Origin: Nocardiopsis terrae
GTDB lineage: Bacteria; Actinomycetota; Actinomycetes; Streptosporangiales; Streptosporangiaceae
Direction: 5' to 3'
Assembly: GCF_014651695.1 (NCBI RefSeq)
Contig: NZ_BMXJ01000004.1
Coordinates: 287,509 to 351,508, forward strand
DNA length: 64,000 nucleotides
Shown here: positions 25,389 to 35,813 of the stretch, piece after piece
Position numbering within the stretch: position 1 is the stretch's first letter
How the letters are laid out: every line of letters begins with the position of its first letter
The notes under the pieces: generated by a model
What the model was told of the DNA's origin: nothing
What the model saw: only the letters and a program-made list of their open reading frames with translations
The model's database searches: none
Translations under genes and position numbers: made by a program

Positions 25389-27179
25389 GTGTCCGAGGCT
25401 GTTGAGAAGGTCAGTGCCGTCCTTGGCCGGATGGGCGCCCCGAGCGCCCTGGCGCCGCGCCTGGCGGCCGCGCTGGGCCCGCAACCCGCCGCCGAACTGG
25501 ACGCCAACCCCTGGCTGCTGCTGCGCCTGCCCGCCGTGACCGTCGAACAGGCCGACTACTGCGCGCGCAGACACCTCGGCGAGGCCGCCCGCCCCGACGA
25601 CCCCCGCCGGCTGGGTGCCCTGGTCGGGCACACCCTGCGCACAGCTGCGCGCCGCGGACACACCGCGATCGAGGAGAAACGTCTGGCCGCGGTGGTCGGC
25701 CAGCTCGGGGTCGCCGACCCGCGGGCGGCGCTGGAGGCCGCGGTGGCCGCCGAGGAGGCGGCCCTGTTCGAGAGCACCGACGAGCCCGACGACGACTTCG
25801 ACTTCGAGGAGGGCGGGGTCCCCGAGGTGCCCGACCTGCCCGACCCCGAACGCTTCTACGCCTCCCCCGAGGTCGGCCGCGCCGAGCAGCGGCTGGGTGA
25901 GGAGCTGCTCCGGCTCATCGGCGGCAGCGAACCGATCATGGACCCGGTGACCGCCGCCGAAACCCTGGAGGCCGCCACCTCCCGGGGCGGCTTCGAGATC
26001 TCCGACACCACCCGGGAGGCCCTGCTCACCGCCACCCTGCGTCCGGTGACCGTGGTGCACCACGGTCCCGGCGACCGGGACGAGACCGCCCGAACCCTGG
26101 TGTGCCTGGCCGCGATCGCGCGGGAGAGCCGGGTGGGGATCGCCGTGGTCGCCCCCACCGCCCAGACCGCCGCCGCCGTCAACGCCGACCTGGCCCGGGT
26201 CACCGGTGGTGAGGATCCGGAGTCCGGACAGGCGGGCGAGGGGGATCCGGGCGAGGAACCGGCCCCGGTCCGCGCGGTGTCCCTGGCCGAGCTGCTGGCC
26301 GCGGAACCGGCCCCCGCGGGACTGGTGGTGCTGCACGAGTCGATGTCGCTGGGTGTGGCCCGGACCGCCGACCTGGTGGCGACCTGTACCGACGACGCCC
26401 ACCTGGTGCTGCTGGCCGACCCGGACCAGGCCCCCTCCGCCACCCCGGGCCGGGTGGTGGCGGACGTGGCCGCCTCGCGCACCGCCCACGTGGCCGCGGT
26501 CGCCGACGAGGCCGAGCCCTCCCCCCTGACCGTGCTCGCCCGCGCAGCCGCCGGTGGCGGGTGGCCCGAGGTGGAAGCGCCCGACCGTGAGGTGGTGCGG
26601 GTGCCGGCCTCCTCCGCGGAGGAGGCCGCCCACCGCGTGGTGCAGTTGGTCACCGACTCCATCCCCAGGGCCCTGGGTATCGACGCCGACCAGGTCCAGG
26701 TGGTGGCCGCCCGCGAGGACGGTCCGGCGGGCGCGCGGGCGCTCAACGCCGCCTGCAAGGAGAGGCTGAACCCGGGCCCGGGGGCGCACGGCGGGTTCGA
26801 CGTGGGCGACCGGGTGGTCCTGGCCGCCGAGGGCCCCGGATACGGTCCGGGCGACACCGGCTACCTGCGTGCGGTCTCCGAGGGGGCGGTGGTCGAGCTG
26901 ACCGGGGGCAGCCGGGTGACCGTGCACGACCCGGCCGCGCTGCGCCCGGGCTGGGCGGTGGGCGTGGCGGCCGCGCACGGCGGGTGCTGGCCCGCGGTGG
27001 TCACGGTGTTCCCGCCGCGGGTCCCGGTGTCGCGCCCGCAGGTCTACACGGCGCTGACCAGGGCCACCCGGCACGTGTCGGTGGTGGACGCCACCGACGG
27101 TGCGCTGGAGGCGGGAGTGCGCGAGACCCTCGCCCCGGAACGGACGACCCGGCTGGCCCTCATCCTGCGCGAGGGCTGA
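25389..27179 (+). CDS. RecD2-like protein with decayed helicase motifs
   Basis: This 596-residue protein is laid out like RecD2: an N-terminal helix-hairpin-helix region (about 1-125), an acidic linker, a first helicase domain from about 195 and a C-terminal UvrD_C_2-like segment ending in VYTALTRATRHVSVVD. The nucleotide-binding motifs are broken. Where RecD2 has GGPGTGKT, the sequence reads HHGPGDRDET, and the Walker B DE-box position reads LHES. The retained C-terminal SH3-like and motif VI elements argue against random decay. It starts with GTG after GAGGGGAA. It may be a DNA-binding or structural paralogue rather than a helicase. Confidence 0.78.
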   Translation: MSEAVEKVSAVLGRMGAPSALAPRLAAALGPQPAAELDANPWLLLRLPAVTVEQADYCARRHLGEAARPDDPRRLGALVGHTLRTAARRGHTAIEEKRLAAVVGQLGVADPRAALEAAVAAEEAALFESTDEPDDDFDFEEGGVPEVPDLPDPERFYASPEVGRAEQRLGEELLRLIGGSEPIMDPVTAAETLEAATSRGGFEISDTTREALLTATLRPVTVVHHGPGDRDETARTLVCLAAIARESRVGIAVVAPTAQTAAAVNADLARVTGGEDPESGQAGEGDPGEEPAPVRAVSLAELLAAEPAPAGLVVLHESMSLGVARTADLVATCTDDAHLVLLADPDQAPSATPGRVVADVAASRTAHVAAVADEAEPSPLTVLARAAAGGGWPEVEAPDREVVRVPASSAEEAAHRVVQLVTDSIPRALGIDADQVQVVAAREDGPAGARALNAACKERLNPGPGAHGGFDVGDRVVLAAEGPGYGPGDTGYLRAVSEGAVVELTGGSRVTVHDPAALRPGWAVGVAAAHGGCWPAVVTVFPPRVPVSRPQVYTALTRATRHVSVVDATDGALEAGVRETLAPERTTRLALILREG

Positions 27180-27205
27180 TTCCCGGCCGCGCCCGGAGCG
27201 CGGGT

Positions 27206-27967
27206 TCAGACCCGGTCGAGGAAGCCCCCGTCGACCACCAGGTTCTGGCCGGTGACGAAGGTGGCCGCGGGGCTGGCGAGGAAGACCACGGAACGGGCGA
27301 CCTCCTCCGGGCGGCCGAGACGGCCCGAGGGGATGCGTGCGCGGATGCTCTCGTAGAAGTCCGGGTCGTTCTCCCTTCGCCGCTCCCAGCCTCCGCCGGG
27401 GAACTCGACGGGGCCGGGCGAGACCGTGTTGACCCGCACGCCCTCGGGCGCCCACTCCCGGGCCAGCGAGGACGCGTGGTGGTTCAGCGCCGCCTTGACC
27501 GCACCGTAGGAGCGGGCCCCCGCGGGCCTGGTCACGTGCAGCGCCGAGGTGGTGGAGACCAGCACCACCGAGCCGCCCCGCTCGGAGCCCAACAGGTAGG
27601 GCCCGGCCGCCTCGGTCAGCCGCACGAACGGCATGAGGTCGGTGTTGAACCCGCGCTCCCACTGGTCCGGGGCGGGCGCACTGCCGCCGGAGACGTTGGA
27701 GACGAGCACGTCCAGCCCGCCGAGCGCCTCGGCCGCGTCGTCGACGAAGGAGGGCAGCGCGGTGTGGTCGGTGACGTCCAGGTCCCGGGTGAAGACCTTC
27801 ACGCCGGTCTCGGCCAGCTCCTGTGCCGCCTGGTCAAGGGGGCGGCGGGTTCGGGCGCAGATCGCCAGGTCCGCGCCCTCCTCTGCGAACACCTGGGCGA
27901 TGGCGCGACCGATCCCCCTGCTGGCCCCGGTCACCACGACCCGTGCCCCCGACAGTCCCAGATCCAT
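27206..27967 (-). CDS. short-chain dehydrogenase/reductase
   Basis: This 253-residue classical SDR has the NAD(P) motif [21 protein letters not shown] in place of the NNAG motif, the active-site Ser in VSTTSA, and YGAVKAA with catalytic Tyr and Lys. The C-terminal [36 protein letters not shown] is typical of FabG-like SDRs. Its ATG at 27967 gives the standard [14 protein letters not shown] opening. It follows fabI by about 110 bases in the same direction and may be co-transcribed, but its substrate is unknown. Confidence 0.88.
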   Translation of the reverse strand: MDLGLSGARVVVTGASRGIGRAIAQVFAEEGADLAICARTRRPLDQAAQELAETGVKVFTRDLDVTDHTALPSFVDDAAEALGGLDVLVSNVSGGSAPAPDQWERGFNTDLMPFVRLTEAAGPYLLGSERGGSVVLVSTTSALHVTRPAGARSYGAVKAALNHHASSLAREWAPEGVRVNTVSPGPVEFPGGGWERRRENDPDFYESIRARIPSGRLGRPEEVARSVVFLASPAATFVTGQNLVVDGGFLDRV

Positions 27968-28080
27968 ACCGTCCACCTTCCGAAGCCCTACGTGCGGCCG
28001 GGACCCGTTCGGGTACCGGCGGGCAGATCGTACCGGTGGCCGGGGCACGGACGCGGACGGCGCCCCGGCCTCGGAACAGC

Positions 28081-28845
28081 TCAGGCGCCGGTCGAGTGGA
28101 ACCCGCCGTCGACGTGCACGATCTCGCCGGTGGTGGCCGGGAACCAGTCCGACAGCAGGGCCACGACCGCCTTGGCGGCGGGTTCGGGGTCGGTGACGTC
28201 CCAGCCCAGGGGCGCGCGCTCGGGCCAGTGCCTGGCCAGCTCCTCGAAACCGGGGATGCTGCGGGCGGCCATGGTGCTCAGCGGTCCCGCCGAGACCAGG
28301 TTGACCCGGACGTCCCGGTCGCCCACGTAGCGGGCCAGGTACCGGGCGGTGGAGGTCAGCGCGGACTTGGCCACGCCCATCCAGTCGTAGATGGGATAGG
28401 ACACGCTGTTGTCGAAGTCCATGGCGACCACCGAGCCGCCGCTCCCCATGAGCGGAAGCAGGGAGGTGGTGAGCGACTTCAGCGAGAAGGTGGAGATGTG
28501 CATCGCCGTGGCGACGTCCTGCCACTCGGTGTTCAGGAAGTTGCCGCCCAGGGCCTCCTGCGGGGTGAAGCCGATGGAGTGGACGATGCCGTCGAGCCCG
28601 TCGACGTGCTCGCCGACCCGCTCGGCCAGGCTGGCGAGGTGCTCCTCGTCGGTGACGTCGAGTTCCAGGACGGGGGGCGTCTCGGGCAGGCGCTTGGCGA
28701 TGCGCTGCACCAGACCCATGCGGCCGTAGCCGGTGAGCACGACCGTGGCGCCCTGCTCTTGGGCGAGGCGGGCGACGTGGAAGGCGATGGAGGAGTCGGT
28801 GAGCACCCCGGTGACGAGGATGCGCTTACCTTCGAGGATTCCCAT
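28081..28845 (-). CDS. fabI: enoyl-ACP reductase FabI (InhA-type)
   Basis: This 254-residue enoyl-[acyl-carrier-protein] reductase catalyses the last reductive step of each fatty-acid elongation cycle with NADH. It shows the InhA-type N-terminus [22 protein letters not shown], the LDVT.EEHL segment, GIVHSIGF, and the catalytic [11 protein letters not shown] (Tyr-x6-Lys, around residue 150). The C-terminus [15 protein letters not shown] is canonical. It lies 87 bases behind fabG in the same direction, the usual fabG-fabI (mabA-inhA-like) pairing in actinobacteria. Confidence 0.95.
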   Translation of the reverse strand: MGILEGKRILVTGVLTDSSIAFHVARLAQEQGATVVLTGYGRMGLVQRIAKRLPETPPVLELDVTDEEHLASLAERVGEHVDGLDGIVHSIGFTPQEALGGNFLNTEWQDVATAMHISTFSLKSLTTSLLPLMGSGGSVVAMDFDNSVSYPIYDWMGVAKSALTSTARYLARYVGDRDVRVNLVSAGPLSTMAARSIPGFEELARHWPERAPLGWDVTDPEPAAKAVVALLSDWFPATTGEIVHVDGGFHSTGA

Positions 28846-28932
28846 GTTCGGGTGGTCCGTCCTGTCTGTGGCTGGGGCCGGACTGGTCCGGCCGGTGGCT
28901 TGCCGTTGCGGGGCGGGGCGCGCCCGCGTGGA

Positions 28933-29718
<786 letters not shown>

Positions 29719-29899
29719 CTACCCACCGGTAGACGCAACCGAGGTGAGGAACAGGACCCCTCCGAACGTTTCCGGCGATTCCGGACCCGCGGCAGGGCCG
29801 GGTGGGACGGGGTTCCGACCCGGGCGGGGCGACGGGGTGAACCCGGTCACCCCTGCCGCTCGGCGGCCCCGGGAAGCCCGCCCGTACCGTGCTCGGGGG

Positions 29900-30559
29900 T
29901 CAGGCCCACCCCGCGTCATGGGCGAGGATGGCGGCCTGTACCCGGTTGGACATCTCCAGTTTGGCGAGGATCCGGCTGACATGGGCCTTGACGGTGGTCT
30001 CCCGCATACTCAGGGCGCGGCCCACCTCGGCGTTGGACTTGCCCTCGGCCACCGCCACCAGCACCTGGCGTTCGCGTTCACTCAGCACCGACAGCCGGCG
30101 CAGGGCCTCCGTGCGGCCGGCCGCCGAGTCGGCCGGGGCGGGCGAGGCGAAGCGTTCGAGCATGCGCTTGGTGACGCTGGGCGCGAGCATGGCGTGGCCC
30201 TCGTACACGGTGCGCACGGCGTTGATGAGCTCGCGCGGCGGGGTGTCCTTGAGCAGGAAGCCGACCGCGCCCGCGCGCAGTGCGCCGTGCACGTACTCGT
30301 CCAGGTCGAAGGTGGTGAGAAGGACCACCCTGGGCGCCTCGGGCAGCTGGGTCAGTCGGCCGGCCGCGGCCAGCCCGTCGGTGCCGGGCATCCGGATGTC
30401 CAGCAGTACGACGTCGGGGACGAGTTCCTCGGCCAGGCGCACGGCCTGTTCGCCGTCGCTGCCCTCCCCGACCACCTCGATGTCGGGTGCGGCCTCCAGG
30501 ATCATCCGCAGCCCGGACCTGACCAGGAGTTCGTCATCGACCAGGAGCGTGCGGATCAC
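29900..30559 (-). CDS. NarL/LuxR-type response regulator
   Basis: This 219-residue response regulator has a receiver domain with acidic pocket DDE near residue 8, phosphoacceptor Asp in VLLDIRMPG (about 54), LLTTFD and KDTPP. The C-terminal LuxR helix-turn-helix is LSERERQVLVAVAEGKSNAEVGRALSMRETTVKAHVSRILAKL. It starts with GTG at 30559, inside the kinase gene, which ends at 30534 (26-bp overlap), so the pair is translationally coupled. It probably controls the divergent ABC exporter. Confidence 0.93.
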   Translation of the reverse strand: MIRTLLVDDELLVRSGLRMILEAAPDIEVVGEGSDGEQAVRLAEELVPDVVLLDIRMPGTDGLAAAGRLTQLPEAPRVVLLTTFDLDEYVHGALRAGAVGFLLKDTPPRELINAVRTVYEGHAMLAPSVTKRMLERFASPAPADSAAGRTEALRRLSVLSERERQVLVAVAEGKSNAEVGRALSMRETTVKAHVSRILAKLEMSNRVQAAILAHDAGWA

Positions 30560-31856
30560 CGTCGGTGCCCTCTTCCTCAACCTCGGCGGAGTGCGGTCCG
30601 GGTTCGGCGGCCGTGTCCGGCCCCTCCTCCCCCACCGGCAAGATAGCGCGCATCCGCCACCCGCCGTCAGGACACACACCTGCGCTGAGCTCGCCCCCGG
30701 CCAGCACGACGCGCTCGCGCAGCCCGGTCAGGCCGTACCCGCTGCGCGGCGGGGCGTGGGCCGGGCCGTTGCCGGGTTCGTTGACCACCTCGACCTCCAG
30801 CCGGTTCGGGCCGTGGTGCAGCCACACCCGTACGGCCGCGCCGGTGGCGTGCTTGGCGGCGTTGGTCAGCCCCTCCTGGACGACGCGGAAGGCGGTGCGC
30901 TGGACCGCGGGCGGGAGCGGACGCCGCGGACCGGTCTCCTCCCGGCTCACCTCCATCCCGGCCCCGCGCCACTCGGCGATCAGGCGTTCGAGGTCGTCGA
31001 GGACGGGCTGGGGCGCGGTGGGCGCCGCGTCCGTGCCGTCGTCGCGCAGGACCCCGAGGATGCCGCGCAGCTCCGCCAGGGCCTCCCGGCCGGTGGTGCG
31101 GATGAGCCCGGCTGCCTGGGCGGTGCGCTCGTCGGCCGCCGAGACCTCCAGGCCGCCCGCGTGCAGGACCATGAGGCTGACCCGGTGGGCGACCACGTCG
31201 TGCATCTCACGGGCGATGCGGGTGCGTTCGGCGCTGATGGCCTGGTCGGCCATCATGTGCTGTTCGCGTTCGAGGCGTTCGGCCCGCTCCTGGAGGCGGT
31301 CGATGAGCTGGCGGCGGGTGCCGATCCACAACCCCGCGATGACCGGCACGACCAGGTAGAGCACGGACAGCACCACGAAGGAGACCGGGGTGTGGTTGTA
31401 GGTGACCGAAGTGGCGAGGAGACCGAGTACGAACCAGCCGGTCAGGGGCCTGCGGTCGCTGAAGTGGGCGGGGTAGGAGTACAGGCCCACCATGAGCGGG
31501 ATCGGGTTGGCGTACAGGGCCATCAGGAGCACCCCGGCCAGCATGAGCCACTTGGGTTTGCTGCGGCGCCAGAGCATCGCCACCGAGGCCAGGGTCCCGG
31601 GTACCACGAAGAGCACGAAGACCGCCGGCAGGGCTACCAGGGCGTTCGAGAGCAGACCGATCACACCCGTGAGCGGCGGGGAGAGCAGACCCAGACCGCT
31701 GCTGGTCCCGGCCAGCATCATCAACCCGCTGAAGGGCAGGGTGAAGACGGCGTAGCACCAGTCGGCGATGCGCAGCCGACGGTCCCACCACCACATCCAG
31801 TTGTGCCGCGCCAGGGCGGCGGCGCTCTCCGCCCGCGATCTCAGCCAGCCTCTCAC
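30534..31856 (-). CDS. NarL-system sensor histidine kinase (HisKA_3)
   Basis: This 440-residue membrane kinase has about four to six hydrophobic segments in the first 180 residues. The HisKA_3 phosphoacceptor region RIAREMHDVVAHRVSLMVLHAGGLE and a HATPase with VVQEGLTNAAKHA and GYGLTGLRERV follow. It starts with GTG. It pairs with the response regulator that overlaps its end. This kinase class, next to an ABC exporter, often senses envelope or antibiotic stress, but the signal here is unknown. Confidence 0.92.
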   Translation of the reverse strand: MRGWLRSRAESAAALARHNWMWWWDRRLRIADWCYAVFTLPFSGLMMLAGTSSGLGLLSPPLTGVIGLLSNALVALPAVFVLFVVPGTLASVAMLWRRSKPKWLMLAGVLLMALYANPIPLMVGLYSYPAHFSDRRPLTGWFVLGLLATSVTYNHTPVSFVVLSVLYLVVPVIAGLWIGTRRQLIDRLQERAERLEREQHMMADQAISAERTRIAREMHDVVAHRVSLMVLHAGGLEVSAADERTAQAAGLIRTTGREALAELRGILGVLRDDGTDAAPTAPQPVLDDLERLIAEWRGAGMEVSREETGPRRPLPPAVQRTAFRVVQEGLTNAAKHATGAAVRVWLHHGPNRLEVEVVNEPGNGPAHAPPRSGYGLTGLRERVVLAGGELSAGVCPDGGWRMRAILPVGEEGPDTAAEPGPHSAEVEEEGTDGDPHAPGR

Positions 31857-31998
31857 CCGCCCGAGTCTAGGTCCGCGGTCCGGTCGCCGCCCCCGACCGG
31901 CCGACGCGCCGCGCGCACCGGTCCGATCGTCGGTCCCGTGCGTTTCCCCAGGCCGGCAGGGAGCCCTGGGAGGAGGCGAGGTTGCGGGCGCGGACGTC

Positions 31999-32018
31999 CC
32001 CCCTACGAAAGTGGGGGG
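31999..32018. promoter_or_regulatory. GAAA-centred palindrome between the two-component genes and the ABC operon
   Basis: CCCCCTAC-GAAA-GTGGGGGG forms 8-bp arms with one mismatch around a central GAAA. It lies 183 bases before the ABC ATPase start and 143 bases before the divergent kinase start. It could be an operator of the neighbouring response regulator, or a GNRA-loop hairpin in one of the leaders. Confidence 0.5.
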
Positions 32019-32201
32019 TGCGACCGGACGAAGGAGTCCCGAACCCGCCTTCCGTCATGCCTTTGGCCGACACCGGGTTCGGCCCGTGGGGGGAGGCCGC
32101 GACCGGACACGCGGACCTAGCGTGGAGACCACGCCGAAGCGCCGGGGCCGCCCCGACCCACCGGCACCATCCCGATTCCCGATTCCTGGAGTTGTTCTTC
32201 C

Positions 32202-32966
32202 GTGACCGAGTCCGCTGTGAAACCCACGTCCCCGGTCCAAGCCCCGCCGGTGGTGGTGGCGCGAGGACTCACCAAGATCTACGACACCGGCGGCAACCAG
32301 GTGCACGCCCTGGCCGGCGTGGACGTGGAGTTCCACCGGGGGGCGTTCACCGCGATCATGGGCCCCTCCGGTTCCGGCAAGTCCACCCTGATGCACTGCC
32401 TGGCCGGACTGGACGTCCCCACATCCGGAACCGTCCACCTGGGCCGCACCCAGATCACCGGTATGCGCGACGGTGACCTCACCCTGCTGCGCCGGGACCG
32501 GATCGGCTTCATCTTCCAGTCGTTCAACCTGCTGCCGATGCTGACCGCCGAGCAGAACATCCTGCTCCCCTCGCAGATCGCCAGACGCCGGATCGACCAG
32601 GCGCGCTTCGACCACATCGTCGACGTCGTGGGGCTGCGCGACCGGCTCGGCCACCTGCCCGCCAAGCTCTCCGGCGGCCAGCAGCAGCGCGTGGCCGTGG
32701 CCCGGGCCCTGCTCAACGCACCCGAGGTGGTCTACGCCGACGAGCCCACCGGCAACCTGGACTCCCGTTCGGGCGCCGAGATCCTGACCTTCCTGCGCGA
32801 CTCGGCCAAGGACCTCGACCAGACCATCGTCATGGTCACCCACGACCCGGTGGCGGCCTCCTACGCCGACCGCGTGGTGTTCCTGCGCGACGGCCGCCTG
32901 GTGGACGAGGTCCTCGACCCGACCGCCGAGACCGTCTCCGAGCACCTGTTGAAGCTGGAGGCCTGA
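32202..32966 (+). CDS. MacB/LolD-type ABC transporter ATPase
   Basis: This 254-residue ATP-binding subunit has Walker A GPSGSGKST (about residues 52-60), Q-loop FIFQSFNLLPMLTAEQN, signature LSGGQQQR, Walker B VVYADEPT and switch His in MVTHD. The FNLLPMLTAEQN stretch is characteristic of the MacB/LolD branch, which couples to FtsX-like permeases. It starts with GTG and is followed after 5 bases by the permease gene. Substrate export or envelope mechanotransmission is the likely role. Confidence 0.95.
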   Translation: MTESAVKPTSPVQAPPVVVARGLTKIYDTGGNQVHALAGVDVEFHRGAFTAIMGPSGSGKSTLMHCLAGLDVPTSGTVHLGRTQITGMRDGDLTLLRRDRIGFIFQSFNLLPMLTAEQNILLPSQIARRRIDQARFDHIVDVVGLRDRLGHLPAKLSGGQQQRVAVARALLNAPEVVYADEPTGNLDSRSGAEILTFLRDSAKDLDQTIVMVTHDPVAASYADRVVFLRDGRLVDEVLDPTAETVSEHLLKLEA

Positions 32967-32971
32967 ACTCC

Positions 32972-35650
32972 ATGCTGCGCACCACACTCGCCGGGCTGAG
33001 ACTGCACAAGTCCCGGTACGTCACCACCGTCCTGGCCATCCTGCTCGGCGTCATGTTCGTCTCGGGGACGATGGTCTTCGCCGACACCCTCGAGGGCAGC
33101 TACGAGGAGTCGGTGATGGGGTCGGCGACCAGCGTCGACGCCATCGCCACCCCCGAAGCGGACGAGGACGCGGAGACCGAGGACGGCTTCCCGGCCGACC
33201 CCGTCCCCTTCGAACAGTCCGTCCTGGAGGACATCCGGGCCCTGCCGGAGGTGACCGACGCCGACGGACTGGTCCGCGGCCAGGCCGTGCTCCTGGACGA
33301 CGAGGGCCGCGCCTTCGGCTTCACCCCGCCCGCCGCCGTCGCGTTCGGGGAGACCAGCAGGTTCTCCGCGAGCGAGGGCGAGCTGCCCGCCGCCGACGAC
33401 GAGATCGCCCTGGCGACCTCCACCGCGGACCAGACCGGGTTCGAGGTCGGCGACACCGTCACCGTGCTCGACCCCGACCAGGACAAGCGTGAGTTCACCC
33501 TCACCGGTCTGGTCAACTTCGGCGTCGACCGCAGCTACAGCTACGGCGGTGCCGTCATCTTCGCCCCGGACACGATCCGGGAGATGACCGGGGCCGACGG
33601 CTACTCCGAGATCGACGTGCTGGCCGCCGAGGGCACGACCCCCGAGGAGGCGGCCGCCGCGGTCGCCACCGTCACCGGCACCGACGTGCAGACCGGCACG
33701 GAGTTCGGCGAGAAGATGGCGGAGAGCTCCGGCGCGCAGACCGAACTCCTGCGCATCGCCCTGCTGCTCTTCGGTGTCGTCGCGATGTTCGTCGCCGGGA
33801 TCGTCATCTACAACACCTTCGCGATCCTCATCGCCCAGCGCCAGCGCGAACTCGCTCTGCTGCGCTGCGTGGGCGCCAAGCGCGGCCAGGTCTTCCGTTC
33901 GGTGCTGACCGAGTCGTTCGTGGTCGGCCTGTTCGCCTCCGTGCTCGGTGTACTGGCCGGTGTGGGCATCGGTATGGCCGGCGCCCGGTTCGGCGGCCAG
34001 ATGATGGGCACCGAGGCCACCGCCTCCGTGGTGGTCAGCCCCACCGCCGTGATCGTCGGCCTGCTGGTCGGCACCCTGATGACGGTGTTCTCCGCGCTCG
34101 TTCCGGCCACCCGCGCCACCCGGGTGGCGCCGCTGGCGGCCCTGCAGAGCAGTGCCACCGCCTCCGGGCTGGAGAAGGGCACCGGTCGGGTACGCGTGGT
34201 GTTCGGGCTGCTGGCCTTCGCCGTCTCCGCCGGCCTGGTCGCCCTGGCCCAGATGGCGAGCCCCGACCCCTCGGGCCTGTTCATCGTGACCGGCGCGGCC
34301 CTGGTCGCCTTCGTCGGCGTGGTCATCCTCGGCCCGCTGCTGGTGCGCGGGATCGTGCGGGTGGTCGGGGTACCGCTGCGCCGGATGGGCGTGCCCAGCA
34401 TGCTGGCGGTGGACAACTCCACCCGGAGCCCGCGCCGTGCCGCCACCGCGATGATCGCGCTCACCGTGGGCGCCACGCTCATCACCGGCTACTCGGTGAT
34501 CAGCGCCTCGGTCGAGTCCACCATGACCGCGCAGCTCGAGGAGCAGTTCCCGGTGGACTACCAGGTGAGCGCCCAGTACGACCCCGAGGCTCGGGCAGCC
34601 GCCGCGGACCCGGAGGAGGAACCCGAAGAGGGGGCCCCGGAGGAAGAGCCCGAAGAGGGCGCTCCGGGTGAGGGCGCCGCCGAGGACGGAACCTCCGAGG
34701 ACGAGGCCGTCGGCCAGGAGACCGGGGACCCCCTGGTTCCGGTCGAGGTCGAGGAGAAGCTCAACGAGAGCCCGTTGCTGGACAAGGTGATGGCCGAGCG
34801 CAACACCTTCCTGGAGGAGACCACCGACTCCGGCATGACGGGCACGCCGGTGACCGCGTACTTCGGCGCCGAGATGGGCGTGGACATACAGGCCGACGCG
34901 ATCGAGGGCGACATCGCCGACCTGGAGCCGGGCAAGGCGATCGTCAGCGAGAACTCCGCCGACGGCCTCGGGGTCGGCGACGACCTCACCGTCGCCGCGC
35001 CCAGCGGGGACCTGGAGTTGGAGATCGCCGCGCTGGTGGAGAACGGGACCAGCTTCTGGGGCGTGACCATCGCCCCCGAGGACTTCTCCGCGGCCTTCCC
35101 GGAGATCGGGGAGAGCAGTCTGCTCCACGTCCGCGCCGCCGAGGGGGCCGACCCGGCCGAGGTGCGCGACGCCGTCTACACGGCGGTCGAGGACCATCCG
35201 ACCGTGCAGGTCATGTCGGTCGCGGAGATGAAGAACCAGTTCTCCGAGATGATGGACATCGCCTTCTACACGATCGCGGCGATGCTGGGCCTGGCGATCA
35301 TCATCGCGGTGTTCGGTATCTCCAACACGATGGCGCTGTCGGTCCTGGAACGCACCCGGGAGTCCGCGCTGCTGCGGGCGCTGGGCCTGGCCAAGGGCCA
35401 GCTGCGCCGGATGCTCAGCATTGAGGCCGTGCTGCTCTGTCTGATCGGCGCGGGCATCGGCATCGTCCTGGGCGTGCTGTTCGGCTGGGCCGCCGGCGCG
35501 GCGGTGCTGACGGATCTGATCTTCACCGTCCCCGCGACGCAGGTCGCCGTGTTCATCGCGGTCGCGGTCCTGGCCGGTCTGCTGGCCGCGGTGCTGCCCG
35601 CCCGCCGGGCCGCCGGGACCTCGATCACCGGGGCCCTGGCCAGCGAGTAA
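32972..35650 (+). CDS. FtsX-family ABC permease with acidic insert
   Basis: This 892-residue permease has two FtsX/MacB modules. An N-terminal membrane helix is followed by a large extracytoplasmic domain, then three membrane helices with the FtsX motif QRQRELALLRCVGAKRGQVFRSVLTESF (around residue 290). The arrangement is repeated, ending with TRESALLRALGLAKGQLRRMLSIEAV. A Glu/Pro-rich insert (about residues 535-585, with repeated EEPEEGAP) interrupts the second extracytoplasmic domain and is probably disordered. The ATG is preceded by GGAGGCC inside the ATPase gene. It forms an exporter with the preceding ATPase. Confidence 0.93.
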   Translation: MLRTTLAGLRLHKSRYVTTVLAILLGVMFVSGTMVFADTLEGSYEESVMGSATSVDAIATPEADEDAETEDGFPADPVPFEQSVLEDIRALPEVTDADGLVRGQAVLLDDEGRAFGFTPPAAVAFGETSRFSASEGELPAADDEIALATSTADQTGFEVGDTVTVLDPDQDKREFTLTGLVNFGVDRSYSYGGAVIFAPDTIREMTGADGYSEIDVLAAEGTTPEEAAAAVATVTGTDVQTGTEFGEKMAESSGAQTELLRIALLLFGVVAMFVAGIVIYNTFAILIAQRQRELALLRCVGAKRGQVFRSVLTESFVVGLFASVLGVLAGVGIGMAGARFGGQMMGTEATASVVVSPTAVIVGLLVGTLMTVFSALVPATRATRVAPLAALQSSATASGLEKGTGRVRVVFGLLAFAVSAGLVALAQMASPDPSGLFIVTGAALVAFVGVVILGPLLVRGIVRVVGVPLRRMGVPSMLAVDNSTRSPRRAATAMIALTVGATLITGYSVISASVESTMTAQLEEQFPVDYQVSAQYDPEARAAAADPEEEPEEGAPEEEPEEGAPGEGAAEDGTSEDEAVGQETGDPLVPVEVEEKLNESPLLDKVMAERNTFLEETTDSGMTGTPVTAYFGAEMGVDIQADAIEGDIADLEPGKAIVSENSADGLGVGDDLTVAAPSGDLELEIAALVENGTSFWGVTIAPEDFSAAFPEIGESSLLHVRAAEGADPAEVRDAVYTAVEDHPTVQVMSVAEMKNQFSEMMDIAFYTIAAMLGLAIIIAVFGISNTMALSVLERTRESALLRALGLAKGQLRRMLSIEAVLLCLIGAGIGIVLGVLFGWAAGAAVLTDLIFTVPATQVAVFIAVAVLAGLLAAVLPARRAAGTSITGALASE

Positions 35651-35680
35651 CCACCAGTCAGAACCGCACAGAGCAAGGGA

Positions 35681-35724
35681 AAGTGGGTGCGGGCCCCGCC
35701 TTCGGGCGGGGCCCGCACCCACTT
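35681..35724 (+). terminator. strong hairpin after the ABC permease gene
   Basis: Perfect 20-bp arms (35681-35700 and 35705-35724) enclose a TTCG tetraloop, 30 bases past the permease stop codon. The UUCG loop makes a very stable RNA hairpin. A second, weaker inverted repeat follows at 35754-35776. Confidence 0.88.
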
Positions 35725-35813
35725 CTCCTTCGCGAGAGCGCCGCCGACTTCAGCCGGTGGGTGAATCGCCCACCGGACCCACCGCCCCGGGGTTGGGCCC
35801 CCTTTTTCACCGC

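Noticed and set aside
32861..35722. 953-codon open frame antisense to the ABC permease
   Set aside because: Its composition is His/Gly/Gln-rich low complexity, and the permease on the other strand has clear FtsX motifs.
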